Positions 1 to 7,600 of a stretch of 34,599 bases of DNA are shown piece by piece (position 1 is the first letter of the stretch; the number at the start of each line of letters is the position of its first letter). This stretch comes from an uncultured Pseudanabaenaceae cyanobacterium (GTDB lineage Bacteria; Cyanobacteriota; Cyanobacteriia; PCC-9006; JAAUQQ01). The stretch lies in assembly GCA_937949725.1 (NCBI GenBank), contig CALECT010000161.1, forward strand, positions 1 to 34,599. The letters are read 5' to 3'. The notes beneath the pieces are model-generated. The model was given only the letters and a program-made list of their open reading frames with translations. It ran no database searches and was not told where the DNA came from. A program made the position numbers and the translations under genes.

Positions 1-106
1 GAAGCAACCCAAAACTCGAAGTTTCATCCCCGCTCTGGGCACTCTAAGCAGGAATAGATTGACCCAGCAGCATCTACCGCTGTAAACCCCGCCCAGCGAA
101 CCCCGC

Positions 107-1066
107 ATGAAGCTTTACTTTTACCGACGCAGCGACGACAAGCCCAACTTTGGCGATGAGCTCAACCTCTGGCTCTGGGATAAAGTCATGCCCGGCGTCC
201 TTGACGACAACGAAGAAGTTGCCTTCTTCGGTATCGGTACCCTGCTCAACAACCTTGTAAAAGAGCGCGTACCCAACGCCAAGAAAATTGTTGCCCTCGG
301 CACCGGCGCTGGCTACAACAAAGGCATGCCCAACGTTGACGACAGCTGGAAGGTTTACAGCCTGCGCGGTCCCCTCTCTGCGATGAAGCTGGGCCTGGAT
401 CCCAAGCTGGCCATCACCGACGGCGCAGCCCTGATTCGCCGGGTCTACAAGCCCACCACCAAGAAGAAGTACAAGTACTCCTACATCCCCCACTTCACCC
501 AGTCCATCATCGCGGGTGATGACTGGCAGGAAATTTGCGAAGAGCTCGGCATCCACTACATCGATGCCCGCTGGCCCATCGAGCAGATTCTCCAAGAGAT
601 CTGCGAGACTGAGGTTCTTCTCGCTGAAGCTATGCATGGTGCCATCATCTCCGATGCCCTGCGTACGCCTTGGGTTCCGGTCCAGACCAGCCAGTGGATT
701 CTGCCCTCCAAGTGGATTGACTGGACCATGTCTCTGAATCTGGAATTCCAGCCCTTCCCCGTCACAGGCCTCAACGAGCTGCGCCCCGAGTGGCGTTTGG
801 GCAATGTGCGTGGACCCAAGGGTAGCCGCACAGCAATGAAGAAGTCCTACGAGCATGGTCTTCGTAAAGCAGCAGCTAAGTCCCAGTTCGCCAAGATTCT
901 GGAAGAATGCAAGCCCCAGCTCAGCAGCGATGAGCTGATTGAATCCCACACCTGCCGCCTGGAGGAGAAGGTTGAGGAATTCAAACGCGATATTGCTGCG
1001 GGTATGTTCGACATGGGCAGCAACGTCACCAGCAAAGCCGATGAGCGTCAGCCCATCAGCATCTAA
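107..1066 (+). CDS. Polysaccharide pyruvyl transferase family protein
   Basis: 319 residues. Members of this family (PF04230) transfer pyruvate ketal groups from phosphoenolpyruvate to sugars of exopolysaccharide or cell-wall glycans, on the cytoplasmic side. The features seen are NFGDELN at about residues 14-20, LRGPLSA at 86-92, AITDGAAL at 102-109, and the block LAEAMHGAIISDALRTPW at 172-189, where the E-x-M-H-G stretch is the clearest family mark. No signal peptide or membrane segment is visible. The last 75 residues are charged and probably helical, beyond the catalytic core. The ATG has no good Shine-Dalgarno. A strong terminator lies 38 bases after the stop. The family is well supported; the glycan acted on is unknown, and the neighbours do not form an obvious polysaccharide cluster. 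Confidence 0.8.
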   Translation: MKLYFYRRSDDKPNFGDELNLWLWDKVMPGVLDDNEEVAFFGIGTLLNNLVKERVPNAKKIVALGTGAGYNKGMPNVDDSWKVYSLRGPLSAMKLGLDPKLAITDGAALIRRVYKPTTKKKYKYSYIPHFTQSIIAGDDWQEICEELGIHYIDARWPIEQILQEICETEVLLAEAMHGAIISDALRTPWVPVQTSQWILPSKWIDWTMSLNLEFQPFPVTGLNELRPEWRLGNVRGPKGSRTAMKKSYEHGLRKAAAKSQFAKILEECKPQLSSDELIESHTCRLEEKVEEFKRDIAAGMFDMGSNVTSKADERQPISI

Positions 1067-1103
1067 TTTGTTGAACTAGAGCCTCTGGCTACAGCTCATT
1101 AAT

Positions 1104-1142
1104 GAAAAAGCCGTCGTGATGCAACATCACGACGGCTTTTTC
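1104..1142. terminator. Bidirectional intrinsic terminator
   Basis: An 18-bp perfect inverted repeat (1104-1121 and 1125-1142) with a 3-base CAA loop. A-runs on the left arm and T-runs on the right arm let it work on either strand. It separates the convergent pyruvyl transferase-like gene and the lipoprotein gene. Confidence 0.85.
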
Positions 1143-1200
1143 ATGGTCATCTCACCAATGCTACTGACAAGTCGTTACTGACAAGTCCACAGGCAAATAC

Positions 1201-1620
1201 TTACGTTGACTTAGCTAAGGGGTCAGTCAGGATATAGGTTTGCCAAGTTTGGCTCGCAGTCCCCTTATCTTCCTGGGGAATGGCTAAACGCCAGTTATCG
1301 GTATCGCCCTGCTGCTGGAGGTAAACATCAAAATCATTGTTTTCCTGGCGGTAGCGCTGGTCTGGGAATTTAACGCTGGCGTCATATTGCCCCTGGATGC
1401 GATAGGCCGCCTGGCCTTCGATCCGCAGCTGCGTCTGCTGGGCGATCGCCACTCGCTCAATTTTAAATGTCGGCACCTTAGTCCGTAGTTGCTGACTAAG
1501 CTCCACCTGGGCCTGGCCAAACTCCAAGGCGATCGCCCGTTTCACCAGCTTGCTATCCGGCCCCTGCTTACCGCAGCCCGTCAGACAGAAAATCGCCGTA
1601 ACCAGCATCAGCGCTGCCAC
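1201..1620 (-). CDS. Small putative lipoprotein of unknown function
   Basis: The reading frame is open from 1737 (178 residues), but the first 39 residues are low-complexity and Ser/Pro-rich and precede what looks like the true signal peptide. A hydrophobic stretch ends in the lipobox L-T-G-C, with the lipidated Cys at residue 55 of the long frame. A start at the GTG at 1620 or the ATG at 1608 gives a normal lipoprotein signal; a TTG at 1647 is also possible. I chose 1620, but no Shine-Dalgarno decides it. The mature part of about 120 residues has KFPDQRYRQENNDFDVYL in the middle and a Trp-containing end; it may be a small beta-rich fold. I do not recognise the family. It should sit on a membrane facing the periplasm. 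It converges on the pyruvyl transferase-like gene. Confidence 0.6.
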   Translation of the reverse strand: MAALMLVTAIFCLTGCGKQGPDSKLVKRAIALEFGQAQVELSQQLRTKVPTFKIERVAIAQQTQLRIEGQAAYRIQGQYDASVKFPDQRYRQENNDFDVYLQQQGDTDNWRLAIPQEDKGTASQTWQTYILTDPLAKST

Positions 1621-1983
1621 AATCCGCTTGAACAATCGCTGTTGCAAGGGGGGATTGAAGACAGTGTAGGAAAAAGGGGGAATTAGGCTCGCCGGTCGCG
1701 AGGCCGAAGAAGCGGTTGAAGTGAGGGGCGATCGCATAGGGGCTCCCTATTCTTAAACTCTGTGGGGGAACGGTTCTGACGGTGAAGCCAGGCCCTTCTT
1801 ATGAGAATAACGGTAAGGGGCGATCGCGAGCCAAACCGCTTTTGTTGCAAAACTGTAGACCGGCAACGCTTTAACCCCATTGGATTGCTGGGCTAGAAGT
1901 CAAAGTTGGGGGGTGAGCCTCAGATTTAGCTTTAGATTAGGAGAGCTGACCTCAGCGCCTATGCCGTTCGGACTGTCTCCGCC

Positions 1984-2643
1984 ATGCCTAAAGATTTAGG
2001 GCTCTCCCCCGAGCTATACGACTATTTATTGCAAAACTCTCTGCGGGAAGCAGATGTGTTGCGACAGCTGCGGGAGGAAACCGCCCAGCATCGAGCCGCC
2101 ATCATGCAAATTGCGCCAGAGCAAGGGCAGTTTATGGCCTTGCTGGTGCAACTCCTGGGGGCAAAGCGAACGCTGGAGGTGGGGGTATTTACGGGCTATA
2201 GCAGCCTGGTGGTGGCAATGGCGCTGCCAGAGGATGGCCAGGTGGTTGCCTGTGATGTGGATAAAGAAGCAACGGCGATCGCTCAACGCTACTGGCAAGC
2301 TGCCGGAGTCACCAACAAAATTGACCTACGCCTCGCTCCCGCCGTGGACACCCTGGACCAGCTCATCGCCGAGGGGCAAAGCGGCAGCTTCGACTTTGCC
2401 TTTATCGACGCCGACAAGCGGAACTATCCTCGTTACTTTGAGCAATGCCTGGAGCTGATCCGTCCAGGTGGACTAATTGCTGTGGATAACGTGCTCTGGG
2501 CCGGGCGAGTCGTAGAAGAAGATTCAGAAGATAAACGAACCCAAGCGATTCGGGCATTCAACCAAGCCTTGCACCAAGATGAGCGAGTCAGCCTTAGCCT
2601 GCTCCCTGTTGCCGATGGCTTGACCCTGGCCATGAAGCGTTAG
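1984..2643 (+). CDS. Class I SAM-dependent O-methyltransferase, CCoAOMT-like family
   Basis: 219 residues, the normal length for the metal-dependent O-methyltransferase family 3 (PF01596), which methylates catechol-type hydroxyls such as caffeoyl-CoA. The SAM motif I is LEVGVFTGYSS at residues 64-74, and an acidic residue after the next strand (D91 in CDVDKE) would bind the SAM ribose. FIDADKRNY at 140-148 and DN at 168-169 supply the divalent-metal ligands D142, D168 and N169. LELIRPGGLIAVDN is a typical post-core motif. The ATG at 1984 lacks a clear Shine-Dalgarno. The natural substrate in a cyanobacterium cannot be read from the sequence. ruvA follows 64 bases later on the same strand. Confidence 0.88.
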   Translation: MPKDLGLSPELYDYLLQNSLREADVLRQLREETAQHRAAIMQIAPEQGQFMALLVQLLGAKRTLEVGVFTGYSSLVVAMALPEDGQVVACDVDKEATAIAQRYWQAAGVTNKIDLRLAPAVDTLDQLIAEGQSGSFDFAFIDADKRNYPRYFEQCLELIRPGGLIAVDNVLWAGRVVEEDSEDKRTQAIRAFNQALHQDERVSLSLLPVADGLTLAMKR

Positions 2644-2707
2644 GGTTGGTGACGGGCGATCTGCGGATCCAACCAACGATGATTTGGGAAATGAAGGGCC
2701 GGGCTGA

Positions 2708-3334
2708 ATGATTACGTTTTTGAAAGGTCTCGTCGTTGGAGTGCAGCGGCTCAATAAAAAGGTCGTCTTATTCCTAGATGTTCAAGGCGTGGGCTATGAA
2801 ATCCAAATCATCCCTCGCTTGCAGAGCGACATCCCTCCAGCGGGCGAGGCAACTCAGGTGTTTACTCACCTTCAGGTGCGCGAGGATCAATGGACCCTGT
2901 TTGGTTTTAGCTCCATTGTCGAGCGGGACTTGTTTCGTCAGCTGATTAGCGTTAGCGGCATTGGGGCTCAGTCCGCCATGGCCTTGCTCAATACATTGCA
3001 GACCCAGGATCTGGTGCAGGCGATCGTCGCCAGCAACGTGCGCCTGCTCTCCCAGGCCCCCGGCATCGGCAAGAAAACCGCTGAACGTCTTGCCCTAGAA
3101 CTACGGGCCAAGATGTCGGAATGGCGTGAATCTGCTGGACTCCTCACTGCACCAGGAGCAGGACCCGTCGCGACGATTCAGGAAGATGTGGAAATGACCC
3201 TCCTGGCTCTGGGCTACAGCAGTCGCGAGATTACCCAAGCCCTAGACATCGTGGGACAGCAAAAGAGCCTCAGCAAGAATTCTGATGTGGAAGATTGGAT
3301 TCGCGAGGCCATTACCTGGCTCAGCCAGCAGTAG
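2708..3334 (+). CDS. ruvA: Holliday junction branch migration protein RuvA
   Basis: 208 residues, normal for RuvA. It binds four-way DNA junctions as a tetramer and loads the RuvB motor for branch migration during recombinational repair. The three domains can be followed: an N-terminal OB fold (1-65, starting MITFLKG), two helix-hairpin-helix motifs (VSGIGAQSA at 82-90 and APGIGKKTAERL at 117-128), a flexible Gly/Pro/Ala linker around 145-155, and the C-terminal RuvB-binding domain with ALGYSSREITQAL at 167-179. ruvB and ruvC are not in this window, which is common in cyanobacteria. rpsO follows on the same strand after a leader of about 270 bases. Confidence 0.95.
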   Translation: MITFLKGLVVGVQRLNKKVVLFLDVQGVGYEIQIIPRLQSDIPPAGEATQVFTHLQVREDQWTLFGFSSIVERDLFRQLISVSGIGAQSAMALLNTLQTQDLVQAIVASNVRLLSQAPGIGKKTAERLALELRAKMSEWRESAGLLTAPGAGPVATIQEDVEMTLLALGYSSREITQALDIVGQQKSLSKNSDVEDWIREAITWLSQQ

Positions 3335-3400
3335 GGACAACATGGCAATGTCTTGCTCAAGTCAGTGCAACGGCGTAGTTATTTCTTGACTGTCCAAGGC

Positions 3401-3429
3401 TTCAAACTCTCGCAGTCCTGTGATAGTAT
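3401..3429 (+). promoter_or_regulatory. Possible rpsO promoter
   Basis: TAGTAT at 3424-3429 is preceded by TG one base upstream (an extended -10), and TTCAAA at 3401-3406 is a weak -35 at 17-base spacing. It lies about 180 bases upstream of the rpsO ATG, which would give a long leader. This is a motif match only. Confidence 0.3.
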
Positions 3430-3607
3430 CTATTGTTGCTGAACAAGTAATTTTTAGTGTCGGCCTAATTCCATTAGGACGTTCACGACTCTCATCACTA
3501 ACTGCCATCTATCGTCCCGATCAGACTGGAGTTTTCAAGTGATGAAGTCAACAACAGTTACTTGGCATTTCGACTTTAGCGCCGACCTTGAGCGGTTACA
3601 TCATCCA

Positions 3608-3877
3608 ATGGCATTGACCCAAGAAAAAAAGCAAGAACTGATGAGCACTCATCAGGTTCACGAAACCGATACGGGATCAGCTGATCTCCAGGTCGCGATG
3701 TTGTCCGAGCGCATCCAGCAGCTCAGTACTCACCTTCAGTCCAACCAGAAGGACTATGCTTCCCGCCAGGGACTGCTGAAGATGATTGGTAAGCGCAAGC
3801 GTCTGCTGGGCTACATCCGCAAGCAGGACGTGACTCGCTACCGCGCTTTGATCGCCAAGCTAGGCATTCGCGGTTAA
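3608..3877 (+). CDS. rpsO: 30S ribosomal protein S15
   Basis: From the ATG at 3608 the product is 89 residues, the standard S15 length, beginning [17 protein letters not shown]15 binds the central domain of 16S rRNA early in 30S assembly. Family marks are [17 protein letters not shown] and [23 protein letters not shown]. The frame is open further upstream to a GTG at 3539 and an ATG at 3542, preceded by GGAG at 3528-3531 (7-base spacing), whereas 3608 has no good Shine-Dalgarno. A 22-23-residue N-terminal extension therefore remains possible. The order ruvA-rpsO-PAM68-like is consistent with cyanobacterial gene neighbourhoods. S15 represses its own translation in many bacteria by binding its leader, so the long 5' region may be regulatory. 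Confidence 0.95.
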   Translation: MALTQEKKQELMSTHQVHETDTGSADLQVAMLSERIQQLSTHLQSNQKDYASRQGLLKMIGKRKRLLGYIRKQDVTRYRALIAKLGIRG

Positions 3878-3900
3878 GCAGCTCAAAAAATCTGGTTTGT

Positions 3901-3938
3901 AATTGGCGATTGGTTGCTTGAGTGACCGATCGCCAATT
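3901..3938 (+). terminator. Hairpin after rpsO, possible attenuator
   Basis: A 13-bp stem with one G-U pair (3901-3913 and 3926-3938) around a 12-base loop, 23 bases after the rpsO stop. Only GCTTTA follows directly; a run of six T lies at 3952-3957. It may partly terminate or stabilise rpsO mRNA before the PAM68-like gene. Confidence 0.5.
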
Positions 3939-4055
3939 GCTTTAGGTCCAGTTTTTTCATTACAGTTAGGCTAGTGCTTGTCACCTGAGCGATGTCTCTG
4001 GGGTGAAACAGCAATTCACAGTTCTCTTTTAATATCCGCTGACTTAATAGAAGCC

Positions 4056-4631
4056 ATGGCATCTGACGCGAAGAAGAATAAAACGAGTAGCGAAGGCCAA
4101 GAGCGGCTACCCTTTGAGCCAGGCAAGAAGAAGGGGGGAGATGAGACGCCGAAGAAAGCCCCCCGTATTTCTGACAAGAAAAAGCAAAGTGGCAGTCGTG
4201 GGAGAAATCAGCGCGCGAATAGCCAAGCCAGCTTGGAAGAAACCCGCATTCCCGATGTGGTGAGCCAGCGCATGGTGCGTCGCATGGCGATTTTCTCGGG
4301 TGTGCCCAGTTTTATGGGCATGTTTACGTTCATCGCGGCTTACTTTCTGATTAGCCAAAACATCTACCCCGACTTGCCTAACTACGCCGTGGTAGCCACC
4401 AGCCTGCTATTCCTGGGTCTAGGCGTTGTGGGCCTGAGCTACGGTTTGCTGTCAGCCTCCTGGGATGAGCGCAGCGAAGGCAGCTTGCTGGGCTTTGAGC
4501 AATTCCCCGATAACTTTGGCCGCATGAAGGAAGCTTGGAAGGGCGCTCGCAAGGCCAGCTTGGCCAAGCGTCGGGCTGAGGTTGAGGAGAAGGACCGTGA
4601 GCGGGAAGCGAAGAAATATCTAAAGAAGTAG
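4056..4631 (+). CDS. PAM68-like photosystem II assembly protein (DUF3464)
   Basis: 191 residues from the ATG at 4056; an upstream TTG in frame (3978) adds a segment unlike the family. The N-terminal 75 residues are highly charged and Lys-rich, followed by IPDVVSQRMVRRMAIFSGVP, TM1 at about 78-100, a short loop with a Pro-rich turn, TM2 at about 111-134, and a basic tail with SASWDERSEGSLLGFEQF, the typical PAM68 signature. PAM68 family proteins sit in the thylakoid membrane and promote early photosystem II assembly, including CP47 insertion; the Synechocystis homologue is Sll0933. The gene is downstream of rpsO and ends before a strong terminator. The family call is firm from memory of the motif. 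Confidence 0.88.
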   Translation: MASDAKKNKTSSEGQERLPFEPGKKKGGDETPKKAPRISDKKKQSGSRGRNQRANSQASLEETRIPDVVSQRMVRRMAIFSGVPSFMGMFTFIAAYFLISQNIYPDLPNYAVVATSLLFLGLGVVGLSYGLLSASWDERSEGSLLGFEQFPDNFGRMKEAWKGARKASLAKRRAEVEEKDREREAKKYLKK

Positions 4632-4657
4632 GGCTTGAGCCCAGAGATTAGGCTCAC

Positions 4658-4693
4658 AAAAAAAGGAGAGGGTGAATCACCCCCTCCTTTTTT
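4658..4693. terminator. Bidirectional intrinsic terminator
   Basis: The left arm (4658-4674, A-run then GGAGAGGGTG) and right arm (4678-4693, CACCCCCTCC then a T-run) pair with one mismatch around a 3-base AAT loop. It separates the PAM68-like gene from the convergent GT9 glycosyltransferase. Confidence 0.82.
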
Positions 4694-4714
4694 ACTTTTA
4701 ATGATTTTTGAGCA

Positions 4715-5662
4715 CTAGCCCTTGCCGCCCATGAGAGTCTCCAGAATCTTCTGGGGCTCAATATCCTTGGCGTTGCCAGTATTCGAGGCAAGACCCACAA
4801 ACTTATCGCTCTCAGGCAAAACGTTCTTGGGGTCAGTCATGCCAAACAAGCCCACGCTAAAGGTTCCTACGCCCACAGCCAGGTGCAATGCCGCCTGGTA
4901 GGTAGACATCAGCAAGTTAGCGGCAGCAATCATGGCTGCCAGCTTACCTAGGTCAGCGGGCTCCGTTGTCTGAACGGCAAGACCAGCATCAATCAAGTCC
5001 TGGGCCAAGCTATTGCCTTCTTCTTGGACAACGAGGATGGGAGTGCCAGGTTGCTTTTCCAAAACGGCTTGAAGGGCCAGCTTCCAGCTCTTCACAGGGT
5101 AACTATCCCTAGGGTCACTCGATTCGGTACGGCCATCAATCAAGATGTAGCCACCATCCAGGCCCAAACGCTTCTGCTCAGACTCTGCCCAGTCAATGTC
5201 TTTACGAGGCACGCTGATGTTGAGCGCGGGAGAGGGTTGGTGAATATCTAGGCCGGTGAGCAGGTCATGGAACATGTCTGCTTTGTATTGGCCCGTTTTC
5301 TGCTCGATGGCTTGGGTCAAGAAGGCGTTGGCAGGGCCCTCATAGGCAATGCGGTTGGGGATGCCAGTGAGCCACAACACCAGTCCAATGCCCCAGCTGT
5401 TGTTAAGGGAGAGGACGGCATCGTACTCTTTCTCGCGCATGACCCCGAGCAGGTTGCCCCAATCGGCCAGGCTATTGCGATCGCCAAAGTCAAAGGCTGT
5501 GGCCTTTTCAGTATCCTGGCAAACTCGATAGGCCCCAACGGATTGAGGCTCTGTAATCACGTCGATGTGAGCATTGGGATACAACCGTTGGATGTTGCTC
5601 AACGTTGGGAAGAACAGAAATTGGTCGCTAATCCCGCCGGGGACAAGGGCCAGGGTGCGCAT
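4715..5662 (-). CDS. Glycosyltransferase family 9 protein
   Basis: 315 residues, GT-B fold, resembling ADP-heptose:LPS heptosyltransferases (GT9, PF01075). The N-terminal domain begins MRTLALVPGGISDQFLFFPTL, where the Gly-rich loop after the first strand matches the family's iGDxlltTP region. The interdomain linker and donor domain start at about 155. The donor site lies in LMSTYQAALHLAVGVGT (251-267), with H260 as the conserved His. The family usually has Asp-Ser/Thr-Gly-x-x-H in this region; here it reads S-T-Y-Q-A-A-L-H, so the Asp-Gly pair is replaced. The protein should be cytoplasmic and may act on a lipid-linked or surface glycan. The substrate may not be heptose, and the altered loop may reflect a different donor. 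ispD is transcribed divergently 234 bases away. Confidence 0.72.
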   Translation of the reverse strand: MRTLALVPGGISDQFLFFPTLSNIQRLYPNAHIDVITEPQSVGAYRVCQDTEKATAFDFGDRNSLADWGNLLGVMREKEYDAVLSLNNSWGIGLVLWLTGIPNRIAYEGPANAFLTQAIEQKTGQYKADMFHDLLTGLDIHQPSPALNISVPRKDIDWAESEQKRLGLDGGYILIDGRTESSDPRDSYPVKSWKLALQAVLEKQPGTPILVVQEEGNSLAQDLIDAGLAVQTTEPADLGKLAAMIAAANLLMSTYQAALHLAVGVGTFSVGLFGMTDPKNVLPESDKFVGLASNTGNAKDIEPQKILETLMGGKG

Positions 5663-5896
5663 GATAAAAGAGCTTTTTCTATACCATCTCCCATTCTACT
5701 ATCGCGCCTGCAAGTCTTAACTGATGAGGGCCTGGGGATTTTCAATGGGAGAAGACAAAGATATAAATGGGCTCCCAGGAGAATCTGGGTAGAGGCCCTA
5801 GCGTCGCGGTTGGACCGGGGCGGGCTCGCTTGGAGTACACTGCCCTTCGAGTTTGAGGCCTTACTTTAAGTCTTATTTCGCGAGGAGCTGTTTCCA

Positions 5897-6583
5897 ATGC
5901 ATCTACTTATTCCCGCAGCCGGGGTTGGCAAGCGCATGGGGGGCGATCGCAACAAACTCCTGCTCCCTTTGCTGGACCAAACCATCCTGGGCTGGACCCT
6001 GCACGCAGCAGAGGCTTCTACTTCAATTCAATGGATTGGCATCATCTGCCAACCTGTGGATCAGCCCGACATCAAGCAGACGCTGGCAAACCTAGGCTTA
6101 AAGACTCCTGTGACCTTAATTCAAGGGGGGAGTACTCGCCAGGAGTCGGTATTCAACGGTTTGCAAGGGCTCCCTGATGCAGCGACCCATGTGCTGATCC
6201 ATGACGGGGCAAGATGTTTAGCTACGCCGGAGCTATTCGATCGCTGCACCACAGCGCTGGAGACTTGCGATGGCCTGATTGCAGCGGTGACTGTGAAGGA
6301 CACCATCAAGGTGGTAGATGACCAGCAGCGAATTGAGTCGACGCCAGACCGCAGCCGCCTCTGGGCTGCCCAGACGCCCCAAGGCTTTGCAGTGCAGCGT
6401 CTTAAGGATTGTCATCAGCGGGGTAAGGATGAGGGGCTGGAGGTGACGGATGATGCGGCGCTGTTTGAGGCTTGCGGCTTGCCGGTGCAGATTGTGGAAG
6501 GGGAAGAGACGAATTTGAAGGTGACAACGCCAGTTGATTTGGCGATCGCAGAGTTTATTTTGCGTCAGCGCGATCGCTCATAG
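5897..6583 (+). CDS. ispD: 2-C-methyl-D-erythritol 4-phosphate cytidylyltransferase
   Basis: 228 residues, full length. It couples MEP with CTP to give CDP-ME, the third step of the MEP isoprenoid pathway that supplies carotenoids, phytol and quinone side chains. The motifs seen are AAGVGKRMG (7-15) with K20 for nucleotide binding, GGSTRQESV (77-85), HDGARC (102-107), TDDA (184-187), and NLKVTTPVDLAIAE (206-219), the classic C-terminal signature. The ATG is 14 bases downstream of an AGGAG-like stretch (GAGGAG near 5881-5886), a little far but usable. HIP1 sequences lie inside the gene. It is divergent from the GT9 gene. Confidence 0.96.
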   Translation: MHLLIPAAGVGKRMGGDRNKLLLPLLDQTILGWTLHAAEASTSIQWIGIICQPVDQPDIKQTLANLGLKTPVTLIQGGSTRQESVFNGLQGLPDAATHVLIHDGARCLATPELFDRCTTALETCDGLIAAVTVKDTIKVVDDQQRIESTPDRSRLWAAQTPQGFAVQRLKDCHQRGKDEGLEVTDDAALFEACGLPVQIVEGEETNLKVTTPVDLAIAEFILRQRDRS

Positions 6584-6886
6584 CGCTAGGTCTGTAATTG
6601 ATCAAATGCCTTTTCATTGAGTATTGACTGGCTTTTACAAAGCCTGAGAGTATTGCTCCCTCTCAATACGAACAAGCCTAACGCCGAGTCAAGAACCATG
6701 TGCTTTACGCACATTCCATGGTGCGGCTAGCTACGGTAGAGGCAGGCGGGGTGATAATTCAGTTTAGATTCCCTGGATGCCTCAATTAATCAGAGCTTGC
6801 AGAAGTCATTCTCACCAATGAATTTTGCTGAGGCAACAGGGGATCTTTCTAGATTTTCCCCTAGTTCACCGCACATGGAGAAGGCT
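6584..6886 (+). other. Structured intergenic region upstream of a small gene
   Basis: About 300 bases without a recognised gene. It contains a possible three-way-junction fold: outer stem 6621-6626 with 6664-6669, hairpin 6630-6635 with 6639-6644, and hairpin 6647-6650 with 6660-6663. A second hairpin follows (ATGTGC at 6698-6703 with GCACAT at 6709-6714), which can alternatively pair ACCATG (6695-6700) with CATGGT (6717-6722). These could be the ispD 3' end, a small RNA, or a leader of the 41-codon gene. I do not recognise a known riboswitch. Confidence 0.4.
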
Positions 6887-7012
6887 ATGAAAGTACTACA
6901 GTCCGTACTCGATGCCGCACAGTTTGTATTTGATGGGTTTATTGAGATCTTCTCTGATACAGACAACTATCCTATGGTTGGTTTCCAGCCCTATGAAGGA
7001 GAAATCTATTAA
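6887..7012 (+). CDS. 41-residue small protein of unknown function
   Basis: The frame is open from 6797 (71 residues), but the ATG at 6887 is directly preceded by GGAGAAGG, giving a well-placed Shine-Dalgarno (GGAG, 6-base spacing), so I take 41 residues. The product has an amphipathic helical N-terminal half (MKVLQSVLDAAQFVFDGFIE) and an acidic, aromatic C-terminal tail with YPMVGFQPYEGEIY. No signal peptide or full membrane span is present, though the helix could lie on a membrane or a partner. I do not recognise the family. The clean Shine-Dalgarno, the ordered tail motif and a strong terminator about 115 bases later support a real gene. It is not a peptide-secretion type I can name: there is no GG leader and no Cys. 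Confidence 0.6.
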   Translation: MKVLQSVLDAAQFVFDGFIEIFSDTDNYPMVGFQPYEGEIY

Positions 7013-7127
7013 TTCCTCGGGCATTTTGTAGCCTGTTTGTTTGGCGTCTTTTTAGCTGTATTTCTTCTTCTTAGCTAACTGGGTGTTGTTGCATAGGCAG
7101 GTTGTTTTGATTTCTTTTGTGTCACCC

Positions 7128-7166
7128 AAAAGGAGTGAGTTCTAAACTAGAACTCACTCCTTTTTT
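7128..7166. terminator. Bidirectional intrinsic terminator
   Basis: A 17-bp perfect stem (7128-7144 and 7148-7164) with a 3-base loop and A/T runs on both outer flanks. It is shared by the small gene on + and zur on -. Confidence 0.88.
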
Positions 7167-7201
7167 AGAGGATGTTATTTGACTAGATGAAAGGCTAGAA
7201 T

Positions 7202-7600
7202 TTAGGCGAGAGCATCCTTTTGACTGTGGCAGTCTTGACAGAGACCGTAGAACTCTAGGGTGTGATAGTAGATTTCAAATTGATGGGATTGGTTGAGTTC
7301 CCGTTCTAGGGCATGGACGGGACAATCGGCGATGGGAATAGATTTACTGCATTGCAGGCAGGTGAGGTGGTGTCGGTCCTCTTTCATGGTGCTGTAGAGG
7401 GATTCGCCGCTGGCGAGGGTGCGAACTTGGATGATGCCTTCGAGTTTGAGGGCTTCGAGGGCGCGGTAGACGGTGGCGAGGCCCATGGATTGGTCGCGAT
7501 CGCGCAGTTCAGAGTAGAGATCTTGGGCGGAGATCTCTTGGTTGAGGGTTTTGAGGCATTGGAGGGCGCGCTCTTGGTTACGGGTGCGGCGACTGGCCAT
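7202..7600 (-). CDS. zur: Fur-family regulator, FurB/Zur type
   Basis: 132 residues. The start MASRRTRNQERALQCLKTLNQEISAQDLY, without the usual Arg-x-Thr-Pro-Gln-R motif of iron Fur, and the recognition region SMGLATVYRALEALKLEGIIQV resemble the cyanobacterial FurB/Zur branch. The structural zinc site is C81-x2-C84 and C121-x2-C124. Further candidate ligands are H77, H78, C93, H96, H106, H113 and E116, in the regulatory-site region. Zur proteins bind operators as zinc-loaded dimers and repress zinc import and metallochaperone genes. The gene shares a terminator with the convergent small gene. A metal ABC transporter lies 3.2 kb away but looks manganese-type. FurB versus PerR: the FurB-like N terminus favours Zur. 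Confidence 0.8.
   Translation of the reverse strand: MASRRTRNQERALQCLKTLNQEISAQDLYSELRDRDQSMGLATVYRALEALKLEGIIQVRTLASGESLYSTMKEDRHHLTCLQCSKSIPIADCPVHALERELNQSHQFEIYYHTLEFYGLCQDCHSQKDALA

Noticed and set aside
74..949. 291-codon open frame on the minus strand
   Set aside because: It is fully antisense to the pyruvyl transferase-like gene, whose motifs are clear; the Gly/Leu/Val-rich translation shows no family features.
1683..1880. 65-codon frame on the minus strand upstream of the lipoprotein gene
   Set aside because: Basic, low-complexity translation with no start signals; it overlaps the region upstream of the more plausible lipoprotein start.
6584..6886. Glutamine riboswitch (glnA or Downstream-peptide motif) before the small gene
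   Set aside because: I could not find the conserved bases of either motif, and the small product does not resemble a glutamine synthetase inactivating factor.
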